A stretch of 64,000 nt of DNA, taken from assembly GCA_024426085.1 (NCBI GenBank), contig CP087974.1:1426001-1490000 (forward strand). Direction: 5' to 3'. Each line of letters begins with the position of its first letter. The first letter of the stretch is position 1. This DNA is from Rhizobium sp. RCAM05350 (GTDB taxonomy: Bacteria > Pseudomonadota > Alphaproteobacteria > Rhizobiales > Rhizobiaceae). The position numbers were made by a program, and so were the translations under genes. The notes below the pieces were generated by a model. That model was not told the DNA's origin, did not search any database, and saw only the letters and a list, made by a program, of their open reading frames with translations. This document shows positions 40,486 to 48,799 of this stretch, piece after piece.

Positions 40486-41438
40486 ATGCCCAGTACCCTT
40501 CCGGAAACGGAACTGCACAATCCGCAGACTGCCAAGACACCGCTCGATCCGCATCTGAAGGCGCTCGAGAACGAAGCGATCCATATCTTCCGCGAAGTGG
40601 CCGCCGAATTCGACAAGCCGGTAATGCTCTACTCCGTCGGCAAGGATTCGTCCGTCCTGCTGCACCTGGCGCGAAAAGCGTTCTATCCCGGCCGCGTGCC
40701 CTTTCCGCTGCTGCACGTGAACACCGGCTGGAAGTTTTCCGAGATGATCGCGTTCCGCAACGAGACCGTGAAGAAATACGATCTCGACTTCATCGAGCAC
40801 ATCAATCCGCGCGGTGCGGCTGAAAACGTCACGCCGTTCACGCATGGCTCGGCGCTGTTTACCGATATCATGAAGACCGAGGGCCTGCGCCAGGCGCTGG
40901 ATGCCCACGGCTTCGATGCCGCTTTCGGCGGCGCCCGCCGCGACGAGGAGGCCAGCCGCGCCAAGGAACGCATCTACTCGTTCCGTACGCCCGAGCATCG
41001 CTGGGATCCCGCGCCCAGAGGCCTGAACTCTGGAACATCTATAACGGCATGATCCGCAAGGGCGAAAGCGTGCGCGCCTTCCCGCTGTCGAACTGGACCG
41101 AGGTCGACATCTGGCGCTACATCCAGGTGGAAGACATCCCGCTGGTGCCGCTCTACTACGCCAAGGAGCGCCCTTATGTGGAGCGCGATGGCATGATGAT
41201 CCTTGCTGAAGATCCATGGCTGGAACTGCTGCCCGGCGAAACCGTCCAGCACGGCTCGATCCGTTTCCGCACCCTCGGCGACTTCCCGCTGACGGGCGCC
41301 ATTCCCTCCCAGGCCACAAACCTCGAAGAGGTCATTGCCGAACTGGAAATCGCCACGGTTTCCGAACGGCAGGGCCGTGCCATCGACCGCGATCAATCCG
41401 GCTCGATGGAAAAGAAGAAGCGTGAAGGATATTTCTGA
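40486..41438 (+). CDS. cysD: Sulfate adenylyltransferase subunit 2 CysD (frame break near 41010)
   Basis: Small subunit of ATP sulfurylase, making APS from ATP and sulfate. About 316 residues. The PP-loop is [20 protein letters not shown]; conserved [20 protein letters not shown] and [20 protein letters not shown] follow, and [20 protein letters not shown] ends it. Between WDP and [12 protein letters not shown] the frame shifts by two bases extra (or one missing) at about 41008-41017. Its stop overlaps the cysN start (TGATG), so the subunits are coupled. Confidence 0.92.
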
Positions 41439-42953
41439 TGACCGGTTCCGCAATCGCACAGGCCGCCCTCGCTGAGGCAACCACCGGCACGATCACCGCT
41501 TTTCCGGCGATTGAGCCGGCGCGCCTGCCGCGCGACACACGCCCGCTGCGCCTCATCACCTGCGGCAGCGTCGATGACGGCAAGTCCACCCTGATCGGCC
41601 GTCTGCTCTGGGATACCAAGGCTGTCAAGGAAGACCAGGCAGCGACGCTGCGCCGTGACAGCGGCAAGCAGAACGATCTCGGCCTGCCCGATTTCGCGCT
41701 GCTGCTCGACGGTTTGCAGGCCGAACGTGAGCAGGGCATCACCATCGATGTCGCCTATCGCTATTTCGCCACCGACAAGCGCTCCTTCATCGTCGCCGAC
41801 ACCCCCGGCCATGAGCAGTATACCCGCAACATGGCAACCGGCGCCTCGACCGCCGATCTCGCCGTGCTGCTCGTCGATGCCCGCACCGGCCTGCTCGAGC
41901 AGACCCGCCGCCATGCGACGATCGCTTCGCTGATGGGCATTAAGCAGTTCGTTCTGGCCGTCAACAAGTTCGATCTCGTCGGTTATGACCGGGCGCGTTT
42001 CGACCAGATCACCCACGAATTCCGCGAGCTTGCCTTGTCGCTCGGTGTCCGCCAGATCACGGCCATCCCGATGTCGGCGCTGAAGGGCGAAAATGTCGTC
42101 TATGACGGCAAAGCCTCGATGCCCTGGTATGACGGCCAGACGCTGGTCGAGGTGCTGGAACTGGCAACGGTCCGCTCCTCACAGACTGTCGGCTTCCGCC
42201 TGCCCGTCCAACGCGTCTCGCGCCCCGGTGAAAGTTTTCGCGGCTATCAGGGCACGGTTGCCGGTGGCTCCGTCAAGCCCGGCGACAGTGTTGTCATCCT
42301 GCCATCCGGCATGGTTGCCAACGTCACCAAGATCATCACCTTCGATCTCGTGCGTAACGCAGCCGTTGCAGGCGATGCGATCACGCTGGTGCTCGACCGC
42401 CAGGTCGACGTTTCCCTGCGGCGACATGATCGTCTCGATCGACAGTCAGCCGCAGGTCGGCCTCGATTTCGATGCCCAGCTCGTTGCCCTGCAGTCGGAA
42501 GGCATTCAGCCGGGCCGGCGCTACTGGCTGAAGAGCGGCTCGCGCCGCCAGCGCGTCACCGCCAACCTGTTCAGCCAGCTCGACCTGAAGACCAGCAGCT
42601 GGAACCAGAGGACGGGCGTCCTGCCCATGAACGGCATCGGCAAGGTCCATCTTTCCTTCGACGAGAATGCGGTTTTTGACGCCTATGAGCAGAACCGTAA
42701 CACCGGCGCCTTCATCCTGATCGATCCGGACAGCAACAATACGGTGGCCGGCGGCATGATCACGGCCAAGCGCTCGTCGCTGACCGACCTTCGTTCAGAC
42801 GAGACCCGCGTGATCCTTTCGCTGCCGGCGGACCTGGCCGACCAGCTGATGGCAACCGAGCTGTTCTCCCGCCGCCGCGACGAAACCGACCTGCTCCGCA
42901 TGACCTCCGGCGAAGCGTCGCAAATCTTCAAGGATGCTGCCGTCGACATCTGA
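41438..42953 (+). CDS. cysN: Sulfate adenylyltransferase subunit 1 CysN (one extra base)
   Basis: GTPase large subunit of ATP sulfurylase, related to EF-Tu. About 504 residues. P-loop CGSVDDGKSTLIGRLLWD, switch ITIDVAYRYFATDKRSFIVA, DTPGHEQYTRNMATGAST and specificity motif AVNKFDLVGYDRARFD are all present. A T at 42417 inside CCC|GCG interrupts the beta-barrel part; corrected reading gives RGDMIVSIDSQPQVGLDFDA and joins the last 180 residues. There is no fused APS kinase (CysC) domain. Followed by a strong terminator. Confidence 0.92.
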
Positions 42954-42960
42954 AATGTCT

Positions 42961-43002
42961 CGCAAGCGCTGCCGCCGGCAAAGGTCGGCGGCAGCGCTTG
43001 CG
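42961..43002 (+). terminator. Terminator of cysHDN
   Basis: A 16-bp perfect stem (CGCAAGCGCTGCCGCC with its complement at 42987-43002) and 10-base loop, 7 bp after the cysN stop. Confidence 0.85.
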
Positions 43003-43081
43003 ACCATTTCTCTCAAGACATCAGAAGTGTCGACGGCCTCGCGGCCTCAGCGGCCGTTGAACCGCGCTGGATCCGCGGTGA

Positions 43082-43360
43082 TCAAGCCCCATCAGCCTCA
43101 ACGATAGCCTTCAACCGCTCCAGGTCGGCTGCCTTCAGTGCATCCAACTCCATGTCGCGCAGGGGGCGAAACCACACGGCGGCTTCATGCAACGGTTCGG
43201 CATACGGAGGCGGATAACCGCCAAGGCCGAGCACCCATTCGCGCACGGTTTCGCGCTCCATGCGGCCGGCCTTGTAGCGGTCGTGGATGCTGGTCACGGA
43301 AGCGATCAGGTCGTCAATCTTTTCAAAACATGTCCTTAAACGGCGTTGGCCGATAGCCAT
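43082..43360 (-). CDS. Small hypothetical protein
   Basis: About 92 residues, mostly charged and helical: FEKIDDLIASVTSIHDRYKA, then MERETVREWVLGLGGYPPPY, EPLHEAAVWFRPLRDMELDA and LKAADLERLKAIVEADGA. The start is taken at MAIGQRR. An attractive alternative is ATG-TTT|GAA at 43331-43325, where one extra T before GAA would put a shorter MFEKIDD start in frame. No known family recognised; it lies 31 bp beyond the DUF2938 gene on the same strand. Confidence 0.55.
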   Translation of the reverse strand: MAIGQRRLRTCFEKIDDLIASVTSIHDRYKAGRMERETVREWVLGLGGYPPPYAEPLHEAAVWFRPLRDMELDALKAADLERLKAIVEADGA

Positions 43361-43391
43361 AGCACGGTACTCGCCCCGGCAAGAACCGGCT

Positions 43392-43871
43392 TTAGCGGAT
43401 GAGCAGCGCCGTGCCGTACATGCCGGCGGCAAAGACGGTGTGCGAGACGAAATTGAGGAAACGTACCTTGTTGGCATTCGGCAGCTTCGAGGCTGCCCAG
43501 CCGATGCCGAGGCCCGGCTGTAGCAGGAACCAGCCGGCGCCGATGGTGACGATGCCGACGATCCAGGCAGGCAGGAAGGTCGGAGCGGCAAGCCATGCAG
43601 GCCCGGTTATGGCGACCAGCAGGATGCCGTAGGCAATGCCGACAGCATAGTGGCTGATCCAGCCGAGCGCCTGCTCATGCGCATAGGGCTCGGCCTTGCC
43701 GATATCGTCGTGAAAGACTTTTCCGGTGCGCAAATGCCAGAACCAGCGCCCGACCGGCGCCCAGTTCGGCTTGCTCTGGCCGGCCACCAGGAACAGCAGG
43801 AAAGCCCACAGATCCATCAGCACGGTGCCGCCTGCGCCGATGACCACGCTACGCCAGAGAATATCGAACAT
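43392..43871 (-). CDS. DUF2938 membrane protein
   Basis: A 159-residue inner-membrane protein with four predicted helices (SVVIGAGGTVLMDLWAFLLF, HYAVGIAYGILLVAITGPAW, WIVGIVTIGAGWFLLQPGLG, FVSHTVFAAGMYGTALLIR). The motif PVGRWFWHLRTGKVFHDDIG and HEQALGWISHYAVG are typical of DUF2938. Intact. Function unknown. Confidence 0.85.
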   Translation of the reverse strand: MFDILWRSVVIGAGGTVLMDLWAFLLFLVAGQSKPNWAPVGRWFWHLRTGKVFHDDIGKAEPYAHEQALGWISHYAVGIAYGILLVAITGPAWLAAPTFLPAWIVGIVTIGAGWFLLQPGLGIGWAASKLPNANKVRFLNFVSHTVFAAGMYGTALLIR

Positions 43872-44209
43872 GGGCGGCGATTCCTGCTGATGGGCCGGGT
43901 GACCGCCGGGGACCGGCGGACGCGGAAAATGACGGGGACCTGCGACGCTGCAGATGCCAGCCGTTGTAATTCACATTTCGTTTTTGGGTCAAGGAAGACG
44001 GCGGCGCAAGACCACCATTTTGCGCACTCACGGCCGGCTGCCGGTCTGTCCGATCGGCGCTCAGACCGGAGAGGGCATCTTTCGATAGCCAAGTGCGATG
44101 TCAGGGAAATCCAGGCCTATAACCGGTGCGATCAGCCATCGATCTAGCAAACGTTCTGAAATTGCATGGGAATATGGAAAACCGGGAAGCCTCAAAGGGC
44201 TTGATAAGC
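43872..44209. other. 338-bp region between DUF2938 gene and tRNA-Pro
   Basis: Only the reverse-strand upstream region of the DUF2938 gene. No further gene, hairpin or repeat recognised. Confidence 0.4.
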
Positions 44210-44287
44210 TGGTCGGAGTGAGAGGATCTGAACCTCCGACCCCGTCGTCCCCGAACGACGTGCGCTACCAGGCTGCGCTACACTCCG
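44210..44287 (-). tRNA. tRNA-Pro (anticodon CGG) with an extra base in the anticodon loop
   Basis: Acceptor stem CGGAGTG/CACTCCG, discriminator A and encoded CCA, D arm GCGC...GCGC, variable region GGGGTC and T stem GGAGG/CCTC are as in proline tRNAs. The anticodon stem CGTCG/CGACG encloses TTCGGGGA, 8 bases instead of 7 (normal TTCGGGA). The extra G corresponds to a fourth C at 44249-44252, in context CCC|GAAC. The T loop reads TTCAGAT, with G at the normally invariant A58. Length 78 including CCA, one more than usual. The expanded loop is the geometry of +1 frameshift-suppressor tRNA-Pro; but the same CpG insertion appears in many protein genes, so it may be sequence error. Confidence 0.9.
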
Positions 44288-44621
44288 TGACCAGCGGCGC
44301 CTCTATAGAACAGCATTTTCCTTTCCACAAGGCGCAAATTGGAAAAATCTCCAAGCCGGCTGAAAACAACGGGATAAGCCGCGCTGCGCGGCCGGGCTGG
44401 ACGGGTGAAAGTGCCGGGCATAGCACCCGCAAAGCCTCGGCTCTGGGGCCTTTCGGCAACGCTTGCAAATTTATGCGTTGGGCCGCGCATATAAGTCATT
44501 CAACCGATTTTCTTTCAATCGGTTTAGCGCTAGAGGCAGGGTTGAAAAGCCTTGGCCAGCAGCATCTTGCGCCGCCGGGGCGACCGATGTTTCAGAACGA
44601 AAGCCAAAGGGACCTGACCAG
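44288..44621. other. 334-bp gap with an inverted repeat
   Basis: Contains AACCGATT (44502-44509) and AATCGGTT (44517-44524) around TTCTTTC, upstream of the lipoprotein gene. This may be an operator or attenuator. The part next to the tRNA should carry the tRNA-Pro promoter. No coding sequence recognised. Confidence 0.45.
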
Positions 44622-45034
44622 ATGAATTTCCGCTTGATGACCGTCGCCGCCCTCGCGCTGGCGCTTGCCGGCTGCACCACCGTAGGCCCGGCCCTGCAAT
44701 GCCGTCGAGGCCCGCTGGAAGGGACAGCCCGCCGGCGTCTTCTTTGCAGCCTTCGGCCCGCCGCAGTCGGACGTTTCCGAGCGGTGACATGACGGTCTAT
44801 TCCTGGAAGGGCGGCTACAAGAAGCGGACGATCCCGGCGCAGTATGCGGAAGGCGAAAACGGCAAGAAGGGCAAGAGGATCGCCTCTGCCCGCACCGAAT
44901 TCCTCTCCTGCTCCGTCCAGCTGAACGTCTCCTCCGACTACGTCATCCGCTCGGTCCAGGTGCTTGGCGACCGCAAGACCTCAAGCGGCCCGAGTTGGTG
45001 CGACGAGTTTTTGGCCGGCGACAAGACGAAGTAA
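44622..45034 (+). CDS. Small lipoprotein (two extra bases)
   Basis: About 136 residues. The signal MNFRLMTVAALALALAGCTT has a lipobox LAGC. Extra bases at about 44697 and 44781 put two pieces out of frame; corrected reading gives NAVEARWKGQPAGVFFAAFG, PPQSDVSSGDMTVYSWKGGY and a Cys-containing end SVQLNVSSDYVIRSVQVLG and WCDEFLAG. Ends with a terminator. Likely an outer-membrane or periplasmic lipoprotein; family not recognised. Confidence 0.7.
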
Positions 45035-45067
45035 GGTTTTTTGGCGCAGAATGTGCTGATGTGAATG

Positions 45068-45100
45068 GACCCGCCGGTGGAGATCGGCGGGTCTTGTCTT
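45068..45100 (+). terminator. Rho-independent terminator of the lipoprotein gene
   Basis: GACCCGCCG / CGGCGGGTC arms followed by TTGTCTTT, 33 bp after the stop. Confidence 0.8.
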
Positions 45101-45110
45101 TGGAGTATGC

Positions 45111-45293
45111 TCAGGTTGAGCTATTGTCCTCGACCGGCGCACCGGGGCCATTTTTCTTGATGGACTCGATGGCATTCTGCGCGCTCGACTTCGAGGAATA
45201 CCCTTCCGTCGCAAACATCACTTCATTGTTGTATTTGAAGCGAACGCGAAATTCGCCAGCCTTGTCCTTGTAGATTTCAAACTTGTGAGCCAT
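45111..45293 (-). CDS. DUF1508 (YegP-like) protein
   Basis: A complete 60-residue single-repeat DUF1508 protein: MAHKFEIYKDKAGEFRVRFK, NNEVMFATEGYSSKSSAQNA and ESIKKNGPGA. The double-wound beta-alpha fold and GY..K..A..I pattern match YegP-type proteins. Intact. It lies in an AT-richer stretch that continues into the protease gene. Function unknown. Confidence 0.88.
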   Translation of the reverse strand: MAHKFEIYKDKAGEFRVRFKYNNEVMFATEGYSSKSSAQNAIESIKKNGPGAPVEDNSST

Positions 45294-45514
45294 GAGCTCC
45301 CCCTCCTGTCAGTGTGAATTAAGCCTGTCCAACGTGGCAGTTGCAACCGGCGTTGGCAAGTTTGAACCTGATGGAAAGCGAAGAGCCCGCTGGCAAGGAT
45401 CGGAGGGTTTTGTTTTGTTAAAAGAAGAGGCGAAGACAGCTTTGAAAAAGGTACGGGAAACTGCATGATGCGATGCGGCCTTATTCGCTGCGTCACGCCG
45501 CTTAGGAACACAAT

Positions 45515-46561
45515 TTGAATTGCGATTTAAACGGTAGTGCTGAACTCTCAATTTTGCAGTCGATGCTTAAGCCAGAGCATCTTCAGGCTGAGACAATTGC
45601 GGCGATTCATTTGGCCGAAAAGAGATTACGAATTTTTTTGAATGACCGCGAAGAGGCTGAACGGCTGATAAGGCTTGGTCTGCCTTTTAAAGGCGCTCAT
45701 GACGTAGATAAAAAAATAGATCTATTCAAGGCAAATTACTTCTCACATGAGATGTTCGAAGCCTTAATGTGCGGCGGAGAGGGTTATCGCCCCGCACCTA
45801 TTGAGTTTGTCTGGAATAAACTATGTAAAAGACGCATTTTCCATAAAATCACGGGTCACCTGCCTGGCGCATTTGCCGATCAGGCTGTCAATCCAGCGCT
45901 TCTATTAAAACACATACATGATGACACATTTCATAATTTATTTTTGCCGCCTTCCGGGTTGTTAGATCGTTATAAAGGTGCAGTAGCCGCTATTGACGTT
46001 TTAAAGAACGGTGATGAAAGACGAGGTAGCGGTTTTATAGTTCAATTGATAAACCGACCAGATCAGGTTTTGATAACATGCCGACATAACGTGGATCCTG
46101 ACGACGGGATAACTGATATCCGTGTTTCGACGGAGGGCGGTGCTGAACTTTCGGTTAAAACCGCCCACATCTCGTCAGAATATGACATAGCACTTATGGA
46201 GCTAAGGCAACCAGTCCAAGGTACGGTATTCCGTCTTGGCAGTACGGCAACGGTATTCGATGAAGTTTACACGCTAGGATTTCCGCACGTCGTGGGAGCA
46301 TTTCCTTTATTGACGGGACACCGCGGTGAGATCAATGGATTTGCCGAATTGTTTTTAGAAAAATGCCCAGCCATCCTGATCTCGGATCTTGTCAGTCCAG
46401 GAAGCAGTGGCGGTCCTGTGTTGAATCGCGACGGCAGTTGTATCGGCATGACTATGAGATGGCTTGAAAGCGAGTCTGAGGGTGGAAAAACGAGGTTTTC
46501 TGCAGCATTACCCGCCAAAATATTGATGGACGTCTTGGGTGACAGAACAACATTTTTCTAA
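45515..46561 (+). CDS. Trypsin-like serine protease with unknown N-terminal domain
   Basis: About 348 residues. The protease half (residues ~150-340) has the S1 catalytic triad: His in VLITCRHNVDPDDG, Asp in SSEYDIALMELRQP, Ser in LVSPGSSGGPVLNRDGSCIG. Hydrophobic strands GSGFIVQLINRPDQV and YTLGFPHVVGAFPLL fit a trypsin barrel. The N-terminal ~145 residues are largely helical (AETIAAIHLAEKRLRIFLND, LFKANYFSHEMFEALMCGGE) and I do not recognise them. No signal peptide, so cytoplasmic. Start TTG at 45515 with AGGA upstream, or ATG at 45563. Base composition is clearly less GC-rich than neighbours and the frame is undisturbed. It sits immediately upstream of tRNA-Gln, consistent with acquired DNA. 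Trypsin-like domains with extra N-terminal modules occur in some bacterial immune proteins. Confidence 0.85.
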   Translation: MNCDLNGSAELSILQSMLKPEHLQAETIAAIHLAEKRLRIFLNDREEAERLIRLGLPFKGAHDVDKKIDLFKANYFSHEMFEALMCGGEGYRPAPIEFVWNKLCKRRIFHKITGHLPGAFADQAVNPALLLKHIHDDTFHNLFLPPSGLLDRYKGAVAAIDVLKNGDERRGSGFIVQLINRPDQVLITCRHNVDPDDGITDIRVSTEGGAELSVKTAHISSEYDIALMELRQPVQGTVFRLGSTATVFDEVYTLGFPHVVGAFPLLTGHRGEINGFAELFLEKCPAILISDLVSPGSSGGPVLNRDGSCIGMTMRWLESESEGGKTRFSAALPAKILMDVLGDRTTFF

Positions 46562-46604
46562 AATTCTGTCGAAAACAAGCCGATCCGGCAGCAAAAAAAT
46601 AAGA

Positions 46605-46677
46605 TGGCTGGGGCGCCTGGATCGAACCAGGGGTGCCGGTACCAAAAACCAGTGCCTTACCGCTTGGCTACGCCCCA
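46605..46677 (-). tRNA. tRNA-Gln (anticodon TTG) with a short T loop
   Basis: Acceptor TGGGGCG/CGCCCCA with encoded CCA, D arm, and anticodon arm CTGGT-TTTTGGT-ACCGG give a TTG anticodon. The T arm CCTGG-TTCGAT-CCAGG has a six-base loop where seven (TTCGAAT) are expected; one A is missing at about 46623. A T-rich run follows on the reverse strand. The missing base is most likely sequence error, given the indels elsewhere. Confidence 0.88.
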
Positions 46678-46823
46678 CCGTTTGGCGCGAACATATTGCC
46701 CTGCCAAATCGAGTGCCGGTTTAGCAAAGCCGAACGCATGCGACAATGTTTAAGTTTGGGTTTTGCGCGGATTTTTCAAGGGGTGATGTTGGGAGGGCTG
46801 CGGGCGGGGGCGCCGTGCGTAGC

Positions 46824-46985
46824 CGCCCCTCATCCGGCCTGCTGGCCACCTTCTCCCCGCAAGCGGGGAGAAGGGATATGCGGCACGCTCTGTCGTCCCC
46901 TCTCCCCGCTTGCGGGGAGAGGGTTAGGGCACGCTCTGTCGTCCCCTCTCCCCGCTTGCGGGGGAGAGGGCTAGGGTGAGGGGCA
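46824..46985. repeat. Cluster of rhizobial palindromic intergenic repeats
   Basis: Three hairpins of the type CTTCTCCCCGC/GCGGGGAGAAG at 46850-46873, 46899-46922 and 46945-46969, the last two within a 47-bp direct repeat (GCACGCTCTGTCGTCCC at 46883 and 46930). The outer arms CCCCTCA and TGAGGGG make the whole an inverted repeat. Known as dispersed elements in rhizobial genomes. The third hairpin has one G more than the second. Confidence 0.8.
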
Positions 46986-47104
46986 ATGGCGTGGCGACAC
47001 CGCCTTACGACACCAGCGCTCAAAAGACGCAAGTCTGCGGCCCGAAATGCGTTTCTGTCATCAATTTTCTAGGCTAGGGTCGGGTCACAAACCCGGAGAC
47101 CTCC

Positions 47105-47400
47105 ATGAGCATTTTCGTGCCCGCCCGCCTGCCAAGCCGACCGTTCTTCTCGATGACGACGTGGTCAGGATTACCCGCTGGGATTTCGAGCCGGGGGCCG
47201 ATACCGGGCATCATGTGCATGGTATGGGCTATGTGGTCATCCCGATGACCGATTGCCGGTTCCTGCTGGAGGAGCCGGGCGGCGAGCGGCGGGTGGATAT
47301 TGCCAAGGGGCAGGCCTACCGGCGCGAGGCCGGCGTCGAGCACAACGTCGTCAATGCCGGCAAGGAGTTCATGTCGTTCATCGAAGTCGAGTACAAGTGA
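47105..47400 (+). CDS. Cupin-domain protein (probable one-base loss near start)
   Basis: About 98 residues. The cupin strands are VRITRWDFEPGADTGHHVHG (metal-binding HHVH), MGYVVIPMTDCRFLLEEPGG and AYRREAGVEHNVVNAGKEF (second H). The ATG at 47105 is preceded by CGGAGACC, a good ribosome site, but a base appears missing near 47127, so the long frame starts upstream instead (MRFCHQFSRLGS). Intact core. Just upstream of the MBL-fold gene, 11 bp apart, likely one operon. Binding partner unknown. Confidence 0.8.
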
Positions 47401-47411
47401 AGAGACGGCGC

Positions 47412-48344
47412 ATGGACGGTCCCGATTTCGACCTCGACTTCAAGCCCGCCCATGGCGAGGCGGTGACGGTGGCGGACGGGGTGCAGCGCATCACCGTCAA
47501 CAATCCCGGCCCCTTCACCTTCCATGGCACCAACAGCTATATCGTCGGCGGCACATCTGTCGCGGTGATCGATCCGGGGCCGGAGGACGAGGCGCATTTT
47601 CAGGCGCTGATGGCGGCGCTGAAAGGCCGCGAGGTCACCCATATCGCCGTCAGCCACACCCATCGCGACCACTCGCCGCTGGCCCGGCGACTGAAGGCGG
47701 AAACCGGTGCGCTTGTCGTGGCCGAGGGGCCGCACCGGGCCGCCCGGCTGCTGCATGCAGGCGAAATCAATCCATTCGCCGAAAGCTCGGACATGGATTT
47801 CGTGCCGGATATCGCGCTTGCCGATGGCGACATCATCGAGGGTGACGGCTGGTCGCTGACCACGCTTCTGACACCCGGCCACACCGCCAACCATGCGGCC
47901 TTCGCGTTGGGTAGCCCTCAAGAGACCGGCATCGTCTTTTCCGCCGATCATGTCATGGCCTGGGCGACCTCGATCGTCGCGCCGCCGGATGGATCGATGA
48001 CCGATTACATGGCCTCGCTGGAAAAGCTGCTTGGCCGCGACGACCGGCTCTACCTGCCCGGCCATGGCGGCCCGGTGAAGGAGCCGGCGGCGTTCCTGCG
48101 CGGGCTGCGCGCCCACCGGCGGATGCGCGAGCGCGCCGTTCTGGAGCGGGTCCGGGCCGGTGACAGCCATATTGCCGAGATGGTCAAGGTGATCTACGCC
48201 ACCACCGATCCGCGGCTGCATGGCGCGGCGGCGCTTTCGGTGTTTGCCCATCTGGAGGACCTGATCGAGCGCGGCCAGGTCGAGACCGATGGCGCGCCTT
48301 CGCTCATCGGCGCCTTTCGCCTAACGCCTGGCGGCGCCAGCTGA
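47412..48344 (+). CDS. MBL-fold metallohydrolase
   Basis: About 310 residues. The metallo-beta-lactamase metal-binding motif is VSHTHRDHSPLARRLKAE (HxHxDH), with further ligands in LLTPGHTANHAAFAL, SADHVMAWATSIVAPPDGSM and LYLPGHGGPVKEP. Arrangement and length match the RNase-Z/LACTB2-like or beta-lactamase-fold proteins of rhizobia. The C-terminal helical part is EMVKVIYATTDPRLHGAAAL. Intact. The stop overlaps the next gene's start. The substrate is not known. Confidence 0.9.
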   Translation: MDGPDFDLDFKPAHGEAVTVADGVQRITVNNPGPFTFHGTNSYIVGGTSVAVIDPGPEDEAHFQALMAALKGREVTHIAVSHTHRDHSPLARRLKAETGALVVAEGPHRAARLLHAGEINPFAESSDMDFVPDIALADGDIIEGDGWSLTTLLTPGHTANHAAFALGSPQETGIVFSADHVMAWATSIVAPPDGSMTDYMASLEKLLGRDDRLYLPGHGGPVKEPAAFLRGLRAHRRMRERAVLERVRAGDSHIAEMVKVIYATTDPRLHGAAALSVFAHLEDLIERGQVETDGAPSLIGAFRLTPGGAS

Positions 48345-48799
48345 TGCATCAACGGCCGGCCTACAGCTATCGCAACGATCCGGCAGTTCCCGCCTTTGCC
48401 GACGATCATCCGGTCATCGTCTTCGATGGGGAATGCATCTTCTGTTCCGGCTGGGTGAATTTCGTCCTGCGTCACGACCGGCAGGGCCGTTACCGCTTCA
48501 TCACCGCTCAATCGCCGCTCGGCGAAGCGCTCTACCGTCACTATGGCCTCGATAGCCGCAACTACGAGACCAATATCCTGATCGAGGATGGCATCGCCTA
48601 TCGGAAATCCGAAGGCTCCCTGCGCATGGCGGCCGGGCTTGGCTTTCCATGGAAGCTTGCGGGCGTCTTCCGTGTGCTCCCGAGAAGCATCCGCGATCCG
48701 CTCTACGAACTCGTGGCACGCAACCGCTACCGGATCGCCGGCCGGCGCAACACCTGCTTCGTGCCGACCCCGGAGCATCGCGCCCGGTTCCTTACATGA
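48344..48799 (+). CDS. DCC-family thiol-disulfide oxidoreductase (DUF393)
   Basis: A 151-residue thioredoxin-like protein. The DCC motif reads IVFDGECIFCSGWVNFVLR (Asp..CxxC), followed by RFITAQSPLGEALYRHYGLD and LAGVFRVLPRSIRDPLYELV with NTCFVPT. Cytoplasmic; members are predicted to catalyse dithiol-disulfide exchange. Intact; overlaps the next gene by 4 bp. Confidence 0.9.
   Translation: MHQRPAYSYRNDPAVPAFADDHPVIVFDGECIFCSGWVNFVLRHDRQGRYRFITAQSPLGEALYRHYGLDSRNYETNILIEDGIAYRKSEGSLRMAAGLGFPWKLAGVFRVLPRSIRDPLYELVARNRYRIAGRRNTCFVPTPEHRARFLT

Noticed and set aside
41438-42953. A CysN-CysC fusion
   Set aside because: The corrected frame stops after ~504 residues, with no APS kinase domain following.
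46850-46969. Repeated hairpins considered as a CRISPR array
   Set aside because: Spacing is irregular, there are only three units, the spacers are shared repeats rather than unique, and no cas genes are near. They match dispersed rhizobial palindromes.
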